The notes below the pieces were generated by a model that worked only from the letters and a program-made list of their open reading frames with translations, had not been told where the DNA came from and searched no databases. This document shows positions 18,660 to 27,958 of a stretch of 64,000 nucleotides of DNA, in pieces. The number at the start of each line of letters is the position of its first letter. Within the stretch, counting starts at the first letter, position 1. A program made the translations under genes and the position numbers. This stretch comes from Oleomonas cavernae (lineage in GTDB: Bacteria > Pseudomonadota > Alphaproteobacteria > Zavarziniales > Zavarziniaceae), in the NCBI RefSeq assembly GCF_003590945.1, contig NZ_QYUK01000011.1, positions 4,186,909 through 4,250,908 of the forward strand, given 5' to 3'.

Positions 18660-20040
18660 CTATGCTTCAAGGTCGAAGCTTTCCTGCAAGGCACGCAGTT
18701 CCTCGCCGAGATAGACGGCGATGTTCTGCATGCGCGGCAGGGTGGTGCGGCAGCCGGTGAAGCCGATGTTGGCCTCGTCGGCATAGCTCATCAGGGTGAT
18801 GTTCAGGGCCTGGCCGTCGAAGATTACCGAGGGGCCGAACATCTGGTTGATCCTGGCACCGTTCAGGTAACGATGCTCGCGCGGGCCGGCGACGTTGGAG
18901 ATGACCAGGTTGGCCGCGGCCGGCAGGCGCCCGCCCAGGCCTAAGAAGGTCTGCAGCATGTAGGGTGCCAGCAGCAGCATGGTGAACAGGTTGATGCCCT
19001 CGCGCCTGATGCCGGCATATTGCTGCTTGGCCAGGGTGCCGGATTTCCTGACCGCGGCCAGCCGCGCCGCGGTATCGGCGATATCGGTGTGGATGTTCAC
19101 ATAGATGAAGCCGATGGCATTGCCGATGGTGTCGATGCCCGCCTCGTCGCGCAGGTTCACCGGTACCTGGGCGACCAGCGTGCGCGGCGGCAGGGCGTTG
19201 TTCTCGCGCAGGTATCGGCGCAGGGCGCCGCCGCAGGCGGTCAGGAACACCTCGTTCACCGTCGCGTCGGCGGCCTTGGCAATCTGCCGGAGGGCATCGA
19301 GCTTGAAATACTGGGTGGCATAGCGGCGCTGTCCGCCGATCCGGCCGTTCAGCAGGCTGCGCGGCGCCCGGTAGGGGGCCGGCGAATGCGCGTCATTTGA
19401 CCGCACGGCGGCGCGCACCACCTGGGCCGCGGCCCGGGCGACGCTGGGCAGGGCCCGGCCAGGCCCTGCGCCCGCGCCAGAATCCCGGGCCGCCTGCTGC
19501 CCGGCTTGGGACTTGGGCGGCCCGCCTTCATGCCGATGGCCCAGGGCGGTGGCATGTCGCGCAGTGCCGGATCCCTGGCCATGACCTGGTCGAACAGCCG
19601 GGCGGTGCCCATGCCGTCGAGCTGGGCATGATGGAGTTTCAGGTAGATGGCGAAGCGGCCACCGTCCAGGCCTTCGATGACGTGGCATTCCCACAGCGGC
19701 CGGCGCTGGTCGAGCGGGTTGGAATGCAGGCGCGAGACCAGGATGCCCAGCTCGCGCTCGCCGCCGGGCGCCGGCAGGGCGGAATGACGGAAATGATAGT
19801 CGAGGTCGATATCGGCGTCCGGCACCGCCTGCCACCGCGGCGGCACGAGGCCGCCCAGGGTGAGGTTGAAGGGCGGGGCGAAGTGGCGGTATTGGCGCCA
19901 GGCCTCGACCAGGTCGCGCACGAAGCCGGGCGGGCCGCCGCTGGGGGTGTCAGGATCAGCAGCGGGCCGAAATGCCCGGGCGATCCCATCTTCTCGGCCA
20001 CCATCCAGCCGGCGTCGAAAGCACTCATCGGCGTTGCCAT
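18660..20040 (-). pseudogene. Wax ester synthase / diacylglycerol acyltransferase (WS/DGAT), two frameshifts
   Basis: Three frames join into one WS/DGAT protein. The first, from ATG 20040 (GGAGAG upstream), encodes MSAFDAGWMVAEKMGSPGH. The second carries the condensation-type active site HHAQLDG. The third carries the C-terminal domain with LVAQVPVNLRDE, NVAGP and the final FDLEA. Breaks lie near 19955 and 19500. The span of 1381 bases is one more than a multiple of three, as two single-base losses give. The enzyme joins fatty acyl-CoA to a fatty alcohol or diacylglycerol. With the acyl-CoA reductase at 61290-63281 it would complete wax-ester synthesis. Confidence 0.85.
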
Positions 20041-20226
20041 GCAGCTCTCCAGGTTCTGCGGGTATCTCGAGCCCAAGCAACGCATCACACCCGGGCACCA
20101 TGCCCGGGGCGGCCCGAAGGCGCGCCCAACCTTCGTTGGGTTCGCGCCCCTTTATTCGTCCGGCGGCCGAATTAGGCCGCAAGATCCGGGGTGCCGCGGC
20201 GCGGCCGACCTGCCAGAGTGCCGGCC

Positions 20227-21144
20227 ATGACCGTGACCTCGACCATCAGCCGCACCATGGGCCCTGCCGAATGGGCCATGCTCCTGCTCCTCTCCGTGCT
20301 GTGGGGCGGCTCGTTCTTCTTTATCGGCATTGCCGTCACCGGCCTGCCGCCTTTCACCATCGTGCTGCTGCGGGTGGCGCTGGCCGCCGTGGTGCTGAAC
20401 CTGGCGATGCCGCTGATGGGGTTGCGCATGCCGCGCGACGGCAAAAGCTGGGCCGCCTTCTTCGGCATGGGGCTGCTCAACAATGCCATCCCCTTCTGCC
20501 TGATCGTCTGGGGCCAGACCCAGATCGCCAGCGGCCTGGCCTCGATCCTCAACGCCATGACGCCGGTCGCGACCGTGGTCGTCGCGCACTTCTTGACCAC
20601 GGACGAGAAGATGACCGGCAATCGCCTGGCCGGCGTGCTGATCGGCCTGGCCGGCGTGGTGTGCATGATCGGGCCGGGCGTGCTGTCGGGCCTGGGCGAC
20701 AAAGTCTGGGCCCAGGCGGCGGTGCTGGGGGCGACGGTGTCCTATGCCTTTGCCGGCATCTTCGGCCGGCGCTTCAAGGCCATGGGCATCTCACCGCTGG
20801 CGACCGCCACGGGACAGGTTACCGCTTCAAGCGTGCTGCTGGCACCCGTCGTGCTGCTGGTGGATCAACCCTGGACCTTGGCCATGCCCGGGCTCGACGT
20901 TTGGGCGGCCGTGGTCGGCCTCGCGCTGCTCTCCACCACCTTCGCCTACATCCTGTTCTTCCGCATCATGGCCAGCGCCGGGGCGACCAACCTGTCGCTG
21001 GTCACCTTCCTGATCCCGGTCAGCGCCATCCTGCTCGGCACCTTCGTCCTGCACGAGACCCTGGCGCCCAAGCATTTCCTAGGCATGGCGCTGATCGGCG
21101 CCGGCCTGGCGGCGATCGACGGGCGCCTGTTCAGGCGGCGTTAG
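20227..21144 (+). CDS. EamA/DMT-family transporter
   Basis: This 305-residue inner-membrane protein has ten hydrophobic helices in two homologous EamA halves; the first half starts EWAMLLLLSVLWGGSFFFIG and the second PLATATGQVTASSV. It exports or takes up small metabolites, often amino acids, but the substrate is not readable. ATG 20227 was preferred to an earlier in-frame ATG at 20191 that would add a basic leader inside the region opposite the WS/DGAT promoter. It overlaps the convergent kinase gene by four bases. Confidence 0.88.
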   Translation: MTVTSTISRTMGPAEWAMLLLLSVLWGGSFFFIGIAVTGLPPFTIVLLRVALAAVVLNLAMPLMGLRMPRDGKSWAAFFGMGLLNNAIPFCLIVWGQTQIASGLASILNAMTPVATVVVAHFLTTDEKMTGNRLAGVLIGLAGVVCMIGPGVLSGLGDKVWAQAAVLGATVSYAFAGIFGRRFKAMGISPLATATGQVTASSVLLAPVVLLVDQPWTLAMPGLDVWAAVVGLALLSTTFAYILFFRIMASAGATNLSLVTFLIPVSAILLGTFVLHETLAPKHFLGMALIGAGLAAIDGRLFRRR

Positions 21145-22132
21145 TATTTGCCGTCGACGAACTTGGCCAGCGCCACCTGCGGCCGCGGGCCGAAATGGCT
21201 CAGCACCTCGGCCGCGCACAGCGAGCCCAGCCGGCCGGAGCGGGCCAGGCCGATGTCGTGGGTCAGCCCGAACAGGAAGCCAGCGGCATAGAGGTCGCCC
21301 GCGCCCGTCGAATCGACCACCCGTTCCGGGGTCGCGGCATCGATGACATGGACCTCGTCACCGCCGATGATGACCGAGCCCTTCTCGCTGCGGGTCAGGG
21401 CCGCGGTCAGCCCCAGGCCGCGGGTCGCCTGCAGGGCCGCGTTGAAGTTGTTGGCCTCGAACAGGGCGCAGATCTCGGACTCGTTGGCAAACAGGATGTC
21501 GACCCCCCCGTTGGAGACGAGATCGAGGAATTCGCTGCGCCAGCGATGGACGCAGAAGGCGTCGGACAGCGACAGGGCGACCCGGCGGCCGGCCTCGTGG
21601 GCGGCGTCGATCGCCTTGCGGAAGGCCGCCTTGCCGTTGGCGGGATCCCACAGATAGCCTTCGAGGTAGGTGATTTCCGCGTCCGCGATCAGGGCCGGGT
21701 CGACCTCGTCGGGCCCAAGGCCGACGCTGGCGCCCAGATAGGTCGACATGGTGCGCTGGGCGTCGGGGGTCACCAGGATCAGGCAGCGGGCGGTGCCGGG
21801 CCTGTGGTCGCCGCCGGGGTCTCGTAGGTCACGCCGACCGCGCGGATGTCATGGGCGAAGACCTCGCCCAACTGGTCGTCGCGCACCCGGCCGATGAAGG
21901 CGGATGCCCCGCCCAGCGAGGCGACGCCGGCAATGGTATTGGCGGCCGAACCGCCCGAGACTTCGACGCCCGAGCTCATCAGGGCATAGAGCGCATCGGC
22001 CCGCGCATCGTCGATCAGGGTCATGGAGCCCTTGACCAGGTCTTCGCGCGCCAGGAAGGCGTCGTCGGCGGATGCCAATACGTCCACGATGGCGTTGCCG
22101 ATACCGATGACGTCGAAGCGCGCTGCGGTCAT
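21141..22132 (-). pseudogene. PfkB-family sugar/nucleoside kinase, one frameshift
   Basis: The 5' frame (start ATG 22132, FDVIGIGNAIVDVLA) carries PfkB signature 1 (GGSAANTIAGVASLGG). It loses frame near 21795, after YETPAATTG. The other frame resumes with RCLILVTPDAQRTMSTYLGA and carries signature 2 (DSTGAGDLYAAGFLFGL), with the catalytic Asp. The span of 992 bases is two more than a multiple of three, matching one missing base. Intact it would be about 330 residues, as in adenosine-kinase-like enzymes of alphaproteobacteria. Confidence 0.85.
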
Positions 22133-22219
22133 GATGCCCCTGTTGAAGTCGCCGGCCGCAGTATTAGGGATGGCGGCGATGACGTCCACGCCGCAGTTCG
22201 CCAGGGGGATTTGAGCCCG

Positions 22220-22912
22220 ATGTCCTTGATTGCCGCCTATCTCAAGGGCCTGGAAGATGCCTTGTCGCCACCCCTGCGGGCGATCCTGTGGCGGGTGCTG
22301 GGGCTGGGCGTCGTGCTCTCGATCCTGATCGTCTGGGGCGCCTACCAGGGCCTGGGGTTTGCGCCCTCGACCGGCTGGGAATGGCTGGACGAGACGATCC
22401 GCATCGCCGGCGGGATCCTGACCACGGTCGGCCTGTTCTTCCTCTTCCCCCTGATCATGACCACCCTGCAATCGCTCTTTCTGGACGAGGCGGCGGCCAA
22501 GGTCGCCACGCGCGACTATCCCGCCGATGCGCCGGGGCGCGAGATCGGCTTCGTCGAAGGCGGCATTTCGGGCGTCAGGTTTCTGATCCTGGCACTTGTC
22601 CTCAATCTGGTGGCTTTGCCCCTGCAGATCGTGGGTTTGGTGGTTCCTCTCCTCAATCTCTTGGTGTTCTTGGGATTGAACGGCTATCTTGTCGGCCGCG
22701 AGTATTTCGAGCAGGTTGCCATGCGTCATGCATCGGCAACGGTTTCGGCAAGGATACGCCGGGACAATCGTCTGCTTGTATTCGGGGCCGGTCTGCTGGG
22801 GACTGCCCTGATGGTGGTGCCGATCGTCAACCTGATCGCACCGCTCGTGACTGTCGCGGCCATGGTCCACCTCGAGCGCGGGGTGCGGCTGGGCCCGGCC
22901 AGGGGGAATTAG
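22220..22912 (+). CDS. EI24/CysZ-like membrane protein
   Basis: The 230-residue protein has four to five long hydrophobic segments (about 22-45, 60-85, 118-160 and 185-220). The layout is typical of the EI24 domain: early LKGLEDALSPPLR, a central FLFPLIMTTLQSLFLDE and an aromatic GREYFE before the last helices. CysZ in this group transports sulfate, but other members have unknown roles, and no sulfur gene is near. It is divergent from the kinase gene. Confidence 0.75.
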   Translation: MSLIAAYLKGLEDALSPPLRAILWRVLGLGVVLSILIVWGAYQGLGFAPSTGWEWLDETIRIAGGILTTVGLFFLFPLIMTTLQSLFLDEAAAKVATRDYPADAPGREIGFVEGGISGVRFLILALVLNLVALPLQIVGLVVPLLNLLVFLGLNGYLVGREYFEQVAMRHASATVSARIRRDNRLLVFGAGLLGTALMVVPIVNLIAPLVTVAAMVHLERGVRLGPARGN

Positions 22913-23014
22913 AGGCCGGTTTTGCCGCCGGCCGCTGCGTGAGGCCGACCCGGCTCTTAAGCCGGCCGCTTGAGTTCGAACCGGCGCCAGCCGGGTCAAA
23001 AAACGGAGAGATCG

Positions 23015-23719
23015 ATGTTCGGAAAACGAAACGGCCCCCCGGACCAACCAACACCCACACCGGTACAGCCCAGCCGCCCGGCGACCACCTTTGCGCCGCC
23101 GACGGCCCGTCCCCTCAACCCTACCCAGCAAGGCACGCCCGCCATGGCCGAAAACGAATCGACGAGCTTCCGCCCCGAAATCGCCCGCCGCACCCCGGAT
23201 CTGCCGGGCGTCTCGCGGCCGATCATCCCGGCTGTCCCCGCCAGTGCGGCCCCGCCGCCGTCGTCGGATGACAAGAAGCTGATCGTCGGTCGCAATATCG
23301 TCCTCTCGGGCCAGATCACCGCTTGCGACAAGCTGGTGGTGGAAGGCCGCGTCGACGCCACCCTGACCGAAAGCCGGGTCATCGAGATCACCTCGACCGG
23401 CGTCTTCAAGGGCGCGGCCGAGATCGACGAGGCGCTGATCGGCGGCACCTTCGAGGGCAAGCTGATCTGCCGCGGCCGCCTGCTGATTCGCTCGACGGGC
23501 AAGGTCAAGGGCGAGATCCGCTACGGCCAGCTCGAAATCGAGCTGGGCGGCGAGCTGATCGGCGACATCCACACCGTCCAGGGCAATGCCCTGCCGCCGG
23601 TGGAAGCGCCCAAGCTGGGCGAATCGACGGCGTCGGTCGGGGCATCGCCGAGCAGCGTGCCGCAAAGCGCGCCGTCGATGGCCTTCGGGGCATCGAGGGG
23701 CGACGGCTCGCTGGTCTAA
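23015..23719 (+). CDS. Bactofilin (polymer-forming cytoskeletal protein)
   Basis: Bactofilins polymerise without nucleotide and act as scaffolds for cell shape and envelope enzymes. The 234-residue protein has a long proline-rich, disordered N-terminus (1-85), the beta-helical core (about 88-185, KLIVGRNIVLSGQI to GELIGDIHT, with GTFEGKLICRGRLLI), and a serine-rich tail. ATG 23015 follows GGAGAG. An upstream in-frame ATG at 22970 lacks a ribosome site. No M23 peptidase gene, a frequent partner, is adjacent. Confidence 0.92.
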   Translation: MFGKRNGPPDQPTPTPVQPSRPATTFAPPTARPLNPTQQGTPAMAENESTSFRPEIARRTPDLPGVSRPIIPAVPASAAPPPSSDDKKLIVGRNIVLSGQITACDKLVVEGRVDATLTESRVIEITSTGVFKGAAEIDEALIGGTFEGKLICRGRLLIRSTGKVKGEIRYGQLEIELGGELIGDIHTVQGNALPPVEAPKLGESTASVGASPSSVPQSAPSMAFGASRGDGSLV

Positions 23720-23740
23720 AACACCGCGTCCGATCGTGTG

Positions 23741-24127
23741 ATGAGGGGGGCGGGTCTGGTTCGTCTGGCACTTCTCGGTGCCATGCTGACCATGCTCGCC
23801 GCCTGCGCCGACGACTTCGCCCTCTCGCCGCCCGGCATCGTGCTGGTGCCGCTGCCCGAAGGCGGGCTCAAGGGCGCCACGGCGGCGCAACTGCCGACCT
23901 ATCTGGGCGAGCCGTCGCTCAAGCGCAGCGAACCGCCGGCCGAGATCTGGCAATACGCCGCCCGCGACTGCCTGCTGTTCCTGTTTCTCTACCGTGAAGA
24001 CGCCGGCATGACCGTGCGCCACTGGGATGCCCGCGATCGTCGCCGGCGGCCCTATGCGCCCGAGGTCTGCGCCCGCCGCATCGCGGCCGAAGCCGCCGCC
24101 AAGGCCGCGGCCAAGGGCGGCGTCTAG
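23741..24127 (+). CDS. Small lipoprotein, unknown function
   Basis: The 128-residue protein has a lipoprotein signal with lipobox LAAC near residue 22 and mature sequence with ADDFALSPPGIVLVPLPEGG. A region with YLGEPSLKRSEPPAEIWQYA resembles SmpA/OmlA-like outer-membrane lipoproteins that read G-P-S...W-x-Y. It ends in a lysine/alanine tail. It follows the bactofilin closely and converges on nth. A GTG three bases upstream (23738) is an alternative start. Confidence 0.7.
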   Translation: MRGAGLVRLALLGAMLTMLAACADDFALSPPGIVLVPLPEGGLKGATAAQLPTYLGEPSLKRSEPPAEIWQYAARDCLLFLFLYREDAGMTVRHWDARDRRRRPYAPEVCARRIAAEAAAKAAAKGGV

Positions 24128-24131
24128 GGAC

Positions 24132-24767
24132 TCAGGCGACGACCTTGCCGTTGCACGGGCACAGGTCGTTGACGATGCAGCTTGGGCAATCGGGCTTGCG
24201 GGCCTTGCAGACGTAGCGCCCGTGCAGGATCAGCCAGTGGTGGGCGTGCAGGCGGAAGGGCTTGGGCACCGCCTTTTCCAGCTTCTCCTCGACCGCCTCG
24301 ACGGTCTTGCCTGGGGCGAGGCCAGTGCGGTTGGAAACCCGGAAGACGTGGGTGTCGACGGCGATGGTGGGCTCGCCGAAGGCGATGTTCATCACCACGT
24401 TGGCGGTCTTGCGCCCCACCCCGGGCAGGGCCTCCAAGGCGATGCGGTCGGGCGGAACCTCGCCGCCGTGACGGTCGATCAGCAGGCGCGACAGCTCGAT
24501 CACGTTCTTGGCCTTGTTGCGGTAAAGGCCGATGGTCTTGATCGTCTGCGTCAGCCGCTCCAGGCCGTAGTCGAGCATCTGCTGCGGCGTGCGCACGACC
24601 TGGAACAGCGGTTGGGTCGCCTTGTTCACGCCGACATCGGTCGCCTGGGCCGTGAGCACCACGGCGACCAGTAGCTGATAGGCATTGCCATGTTCGAGCT
24701 CGCCGCGCGGATCGGGCCGCTGCGCCTGCAACCGCTCGAAAAAGGTGACGATGTCCGCCTTGCGCAT
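24132..24767 (-). CDS. nth: Endonuclease III (DNA glycosylase/AP lyase)
   Basis: Removes oxidised pyrimidines and cuts the abasic site in base-excision repair. The 211-residue protein has the helix-hairpin-helix with catalytic lysine (LPGVGRKTANV), the catalytic aspartate in VDTHVFRVSNR, and the iron-sulfur cluster ligands C-x6-C-x2-C-x5-C at the end (CKARKPDCPSCIVNDLC). All key residues are present. In relatives it neighbours DUF2244; here a toxin-antitoxin pair lies between. Confidence 0.97.
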   Translation of the reverse strand: MRKADIVTFFERLQAQRPDPRGELEHGNAYQLLVAVVLTAQATDVGVNKATQPLFQVVRTPQQMLDYGLERLTQTIKTIGLYRNKAKNVIELSRLLIDRHGGEVPPDRIALEALPGVGRKTANVVMNIAFGEPTIAVDTHVFRVSNRTGLAPGKTVEAVEEKLEKAVPKPFRLHAHHWLILHGRYVCKARKPDCPSCIVNDLCPCNGKVVA

Positions 24768-24790
24768 GATTTCGATCCGGGCCCAAGTCT

Positions 24791-24810
24791 GTTATAACAA
24801 ACGTTATAAC
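24791..24810. promoter_or_regulatory. Operator: paired GTTATAAC palindromes before the toxin-antitoxin operon
   Basis: Two copies of the self-palindrome GTTATAAC, separated by four bases, lie 14 bases before the antitoxin ATG and also upstream of divergent nth. Such paired palindromes are typical autoregulation sites of AbrB-type antitoxins. The TATAAC blocks could double as a -10 element. Confidence 0.7.
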
Positions 24811-24823
24811 AACGGAGCCCGTG

Positions 24824-25048
24824 ATGATCCAACTGAAGGTGACGACCATCGGCAATTCGACCGGCATCGTCCTGCCACGAGAGGTGCTGGGGCGGCTCAA
24901 GCTCGAAAAGGGCGACACGGTGCACCTGATCGAGACGCCCAATGGCTATGAGCTCACGGCCTACGATCCCAGCTTTGCCGAGGAGATGGCGGCTGCCGAG
25001 GGCGTCATGCGTACCTATCGTAACGCGCTCAAAGAGCTCGCCAAATGA
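24824..25048 (+). CDS. AbrB/MazE-type antitoxin
   Basis: The 74-residue protein has the swapped-hairpin DNA-binding motif VTTIGNSTGIVLPREVLGRL followed by KLEKGDTVHLIE, then a helical tail that would bind the toxin. It represses its own operon in this family. ATG 24824 (GGAG seven bases upstream) is preferred to the GTG at 24821. Its stop overlaps the toxin start (ATGA). Confidence 0.9.
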   Translation: MIQLKVTTIGNSTGIVLPREVLGRLKLEKGDTVHLIETPNGYELTAYDPSFAEEMAAAEGVMRTYRNALKELAK

Positions 25049-25428
25049 GCATCCGGTGGGTGTCGCTGCGGGCGGTCCTGGCCATGCATGCGGCCCAGAT
25101 CGCCGAACACGGCGGTGGCGAAGGCGTTCGGGACCAGGGCCTGCTTGAATCGGCATTGGCGCGTCCGCTGAATCTCAGCGCCTACGGCACGCCCGACCTG
25201 GCGGCGCTCGCCGCCGCCTACGCTTTCGGGGTGGCGCGAAACCATCCGTTTGTCGATGGCAACAAGCGGACGGCCTTTGTTCTCGCCGCGACATTTCTGG
25301 TGCTGAACGGGCATCGACTGGCGACAGACGAGCGCGACGTGGTCGAAACATTCCTCGCCCTGGCCGCCGGCATGCTCGAGGAAGATGCTTTGGCCGATTG
25401 GTTCAGGCACCATATCTCGGTGATCTGA
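25045..25428 (+). CDS. doc: Doc-family (Fic-fold) toxin
   Basis: Doc toxins phosphorylate elongation factor EF-Tu and stop translation. The 127-residue protein has the Doc/Fic active site HPFVDGNKRT (His for catalysis, GNK for nucleotide binding) and the N-terminal segment RDQGLLESALARP typical of death-on-curing proteins. It overlaps the antitoxin by four bases. An AbrB-type partner instead of Phd is common among chromosomal Doc modules. Confidence 0.92.
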   Translation: MSIRWVSLRAVLAMHAAQIAEHGGGEGVRDQGLLESALARPLNLSAYGTPDLAALAAAYAFGVARNHPFVDGNKRTAFVLAATFLVLNGHRLATDERDVVETFLALAAGMLEEDALADWFRHHISVI

Positions 25429-25441
25429 GCGGAGCTTCGCG

Positions 25442-25945
25442 GTGGCCATCGAGGCGATGGAGATCGACCGGCTGTGGTTCGATGCGGTGTTGCACCCGCA
25501 CCGGGCGCTGGGGCCGCGCGGCTTCCTGATCCTGATGCTGGCGATCGCCGCCGTCAGCTTCGCCACCGGCATGGTCTTCGTGATCCTGGGCGCGTGGCCG
25601 GTGTTCGGCTTCTTCGGCCTGGACGTCGTGCTGCTGTGGTTTGCCTTCCGCGCCAATTTCCGCAGTGCCCGCCAGTTCGAGCGGGTGCGCCTGACCGACC
25701 GGCTGCTGACCATCGAGCGGGTGGCGGCCAATGGCCGGGCGCGCTCGTGGCAGTTCGAACCGTCCTGGGCGCGGATCGATATCGACGAGGAACTGGAGGA
25801 GATGGCCGAACTGGCGATTGCCAGCCACGGCAGGCGTTTCGTCTTTGCCCGCTTCCTGTCGCCTTGCGAGCGCATCGACCTGGCCCGCGCCCTGCGCCAG
25901 GCGATGGCCCAGCGCCGCGCCAACCTGACGACGGCGGCACCTTAA
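25442..25945 (+). CDS. DUF2244 membrane protein
   Basis: This 167-residue protein has two adjacent membrane helices (about 25-45 and 50-70) preceded by an N-terminal LHPHRALGPRGF motif. A soluble C-terminal part follows, with WARIDIDEE and HGRRFVFARFLSP. The pattern matches DUF2244, usually found next to nth. The GTG start at 25442 lies 13 bases after the toxin stop. Function unknown. Confidence 0.85.
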   Translation: MAIEAMEIDRLWFDAVLHPHRALGPRGFLILMLAIAAVSFATGMVFVILGAWPVFGFFGLDVVLLWFAFRANFRSARQFERVRLTDRLLTIERVAANGRARSWQFEPSWARIDIDEELEEMAELAIASHGRRFVFARFLSPCERIDLARALRQAMAQRRANLTTAAP

Positions 25946-25960
25946 GAGGGTACCGCCGTC
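25930..25960. terminator. Bidirectional hairpin between DUF2244 and the lipoprotein gene
   Basis: GACGGCGGCACC pairs with GGTACCGCCGTC across a seven-base loop, with one mismatch. It lies between two convergent genes and overlaps the end of the DUF2244 coding sequence. No long T-run is visible, so strength is uncertain. Confidence 0.5.
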
Positions 25961-25970
25961 CGTTGCCTGA

Positions 25971-26336
25971 TTACTGCGCGGTGTTGGTGGGGGCCGGGGC
26001 GGGCTGGGTCGCTGCCGGGCCGTTCAGGGTCTCGTCGACGGCCTTAGCGGCCTCGGTGACCGCTTCGCCGGTCGCCTTGGCGGCCTCGTCGGCGGCGGCG
26101 CCCACGGTCTTGGCGGCACTGTCCAGCGCCTCGCCGGTGGCCTTGGCGGCCTCGTCGACCGCCTTGCCGGCGGCCTGGCCCGTCTGTTCGGCCGGACCCG
26201 GAGTGGCCGGACCCGGGGTGGTGGGGGCGGCGCTGCTGCTGTTGGTGGGGGCGGCGGGGGTCGTGCTGGTCTTGTCGTCGCAGGCCGCGACGCCGGCGGC
26301 GAGCAGCAGGGCAAGAGCAATGGCCGACTTGTTCAT
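25971..26336 (-). CDS. Alanine-rich small lipoprotein
   Basis: The 121-residue protein has a lipoprotein signal with lipobox VAAC at about residue 19. The mature part is low complexity: a P/T/S linker, then repeats of the type AAGKAVDEAAKATGEALDSA (11-residue periodic, amphipathic helix) and a proline tail. It resembles small surface or periplasmic helical lipoproteins. It is a paralogue of the next gene: both begin M-K/N-KSAIALALLLA-G. Role unknown. Confidence 0.75.
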   Translation of the reverse strand: MNKSAIALALLLAAGVAACDDKTSTTPAAPTNSSSAAPTTPGPATPGPAEQTGQAAGKAVDEAAKATGEALDSAAKTVGAAADEAAKATGEAVTEAAKAVDETLNGPAATQPAPAPTNTAQ

Positions 26337-26423
26337 GATCTATCCTTGAGAAATCCAATAGGGACGAGGCAGGCTCGTCAGCGGGATCAACACCATCGGT
26401 GGCAACAAGATCCCGCCCACATG

Positions 26424-26458
26424 AAAACGGCGGCACCGCCAGGGGTGCCGCCGTTCTT
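26424..26458 (-). terminator. Rho-independent terminator of the second small lipoprotein gene
   Basis: A perfect 12-bp stem (AACGGCGGCACC with GGTGCCGCCGTT, six-base loop) is followed on the minus strand by TTTTC. It lies directly downstream of the lipoprotein gene at 26473-26644. Confidence 0.8.
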
Positions 26459-26472
26459 GGATCCAAGCCGGA

Positions 26473-26644
26473 TTATTGGGCCGGCGGGGTGGTTGCAGGC
26501 GGTGTCGCCGGCGGGGTGGGGTGGGCGCGGGGTCGGCGCGGTGGGGGCCGCAGGGGCCGGGGCAGTGTTCGAGGCGTTCTTGTCATCGCAGGCCGCAACG
26601 CCGGTGGCGAGCAGCAGGGCGAGGGCTATGGCCGACTTTTTCAT
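26473..26644 (-). pseudogene. Small lipoprotein paralogue, frameshifted near its end
   Basis: Starts MKKSAIALALLLATGVAAC (lipobox VAAC), close to the signal of the gene at 25971-26336. The proline-rich tail continues in another frame as PTPPATPPATTPPAQ and then a stop at 26473, just before the terminator. The span of 172 bases is one more than a multiple of three. In the uncorrected frame it would read through the terminator to 26387. Probably a short proline-rich lipoprotein of about 57 residues. Confidence 0.6.
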
Positions 26645-26674
26645 CGTGTCTCCTCGTGGATTCCGGTGGGACGA

Positions 26675-27106
26675 TCAAATGTCCAAAGGAAAGAACACGA
26701 GCCACGGGCCTTTGATCCCGAAAATCTCAGCCGGGGACGCCGGGCCGCGCCGCCACCCGATCACGCACAGCACCACGAAGGCGAGATTGGCGATGAAATC
26801 CAGCGCCATCAGCTCGTTCAGGATCGGCTGCTCGACATAGAACCAGTAGTTGAAGGCGAAGAAGGGCAGCATCGCCAGGCCGAAGGCCAGGAAGGTCGTG
26901 CGGGTGAAGCGGGCGGTCGCCGCCAGCAGGCCGACCAGCATGGCCTGCGCCCCGAAACAGCCGATCATGAGCCGGAAGGTGGCGCTGTCGACCTGCGCCT
27001 CGGGCCGGATCGCGAGCGCATTGATGCTCGCTGGCGCCACCAGGCACCAGCCGCCCATCCCCAAGAACATCACGGCGATGATCCGTTGGCAGGTCAGCGG
27101 CGTCAT
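26675..27106 (-). CDS. Four-helix membrane protein, unknown function
   Basis: The 143-residue protein has four hydrophobic segments (about 8-28, 45-66, 70-92 and 100-122). Its start ATG lies four bases after the dapB stop, so it is probably in one operon with dapB. GAACCC gives no strong ribosome site, suggesting coupling. Architecture is like the protein at 1710-2084. No motif was recognised. Confidence 0.65.
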   Translation of the reverse strand: MTPLTCQRIIAVMFLGMGGWCLVAPASINALAIRPEAQVDSATFRLMIGCFGAQAMLVGLLAATARFTRTTFLAFGLAMLPFFAFNYWFYVEQPILNELMALDFIANLAFVVLCVIGWRRGPASPAEIFGIKGPWLVFFPLDI

Positions 27107-27110
27107 GGGT

Positions 27111-27910
27111 TCAATCCAGGTTGAGGACGTCGGCCATGCTGTAGAGGCCGGGCGGCCTGCCCGCCGCCCACAGGGCCGCGTGGACGGCGCCGCGGGCGAA
27201 AATGCCCGGTCGGCGGCCTTGTGGGTCAGCTCCACCCGCTCGCCGTCGGCGGCGAAGATGACCGTGTGCTCGCCACCACGTCGCCGCCGCGCAGGGTGGC
27301 AAAGCCGATGTGGCCGCTCACGCGGGCGCCGGGGTGGCCGTCGCGCACCCGGTCGGACACGGCAGCGAGGTCGACGCCGCGCGCCGCCGCCGCTGCCTGG
27401 CCCAGGGCAGGGCGGTGCCCGAGGGGGCATCGACCTTGTGGCGATGGTGCATCTCGACGATCGTCATATCCACTGCTCCGCCCCAGGATCCCGGCGACCT
27501 TGGCGGTGAGGGCGGCGAGGAGTTTGCGCCTAAGCTGAAATTGGCCGCCTGCAGCAGGGCGGCCTTGCCGACGCTGCGACACGGCGGCAGCCTGCTGGTC
27601 GCGCTCAGCCCGGTGGTCCCGACGATCAGGGCCGTGCCGGTCGACGCCGCCAGGGCGACATGGGCGGCGGTGGCGGCCGCGCGCGGTGAAATCCAGCACC
27701 ACGTCCGGCGGCGGCGAACAGGGCGGCCGATCGTCGCCTCACCACGAACCCCCGCGGCTCGCGGCCCAGCAGGGTGCCGAGATCGGCGCCCCCGCCGGCG
27801 AAGCCCGGGGCGTTCCGTGGCCCCGGCCGGTTGCGGCCGGCGGCCAGGGGGCCTGGCCCAGGCGCGCCCATGCGCCCGGCACAAGCCGAGAATACCGATC
27901 CTGGTGTCAA
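27111..27910 (-). pseudogene. dapB: 4-hydroxy-tetrahydrodipicolinate reductase DapB, many frameshifts
   Basis: DapB makes tetrahydrodipicolinate for lysine and diaminopimelate. Its conserved blocks appear in order but scattered over all three minus frames: CAGRMG, DFTAR, LIVGTTGLSA, LLQAANFSLG, MTIVEMHHRHKVDAPSGTAL (catalytic His and Lys), [32 protein letters not shown] and MADVLNLD. At least six frame changes are needed. Since the gene is normally essential and every block is conserved, sequence errors are the likely cause rather than decay. It lies in the usual neighbourhood of nth/DUF2244. Confidence 0.85.
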
Positions 27911-27958
27911 TGACGCCTTTGCACTTGGCGATTCTCTCGCACAAGGGCGTCCGCCCTG

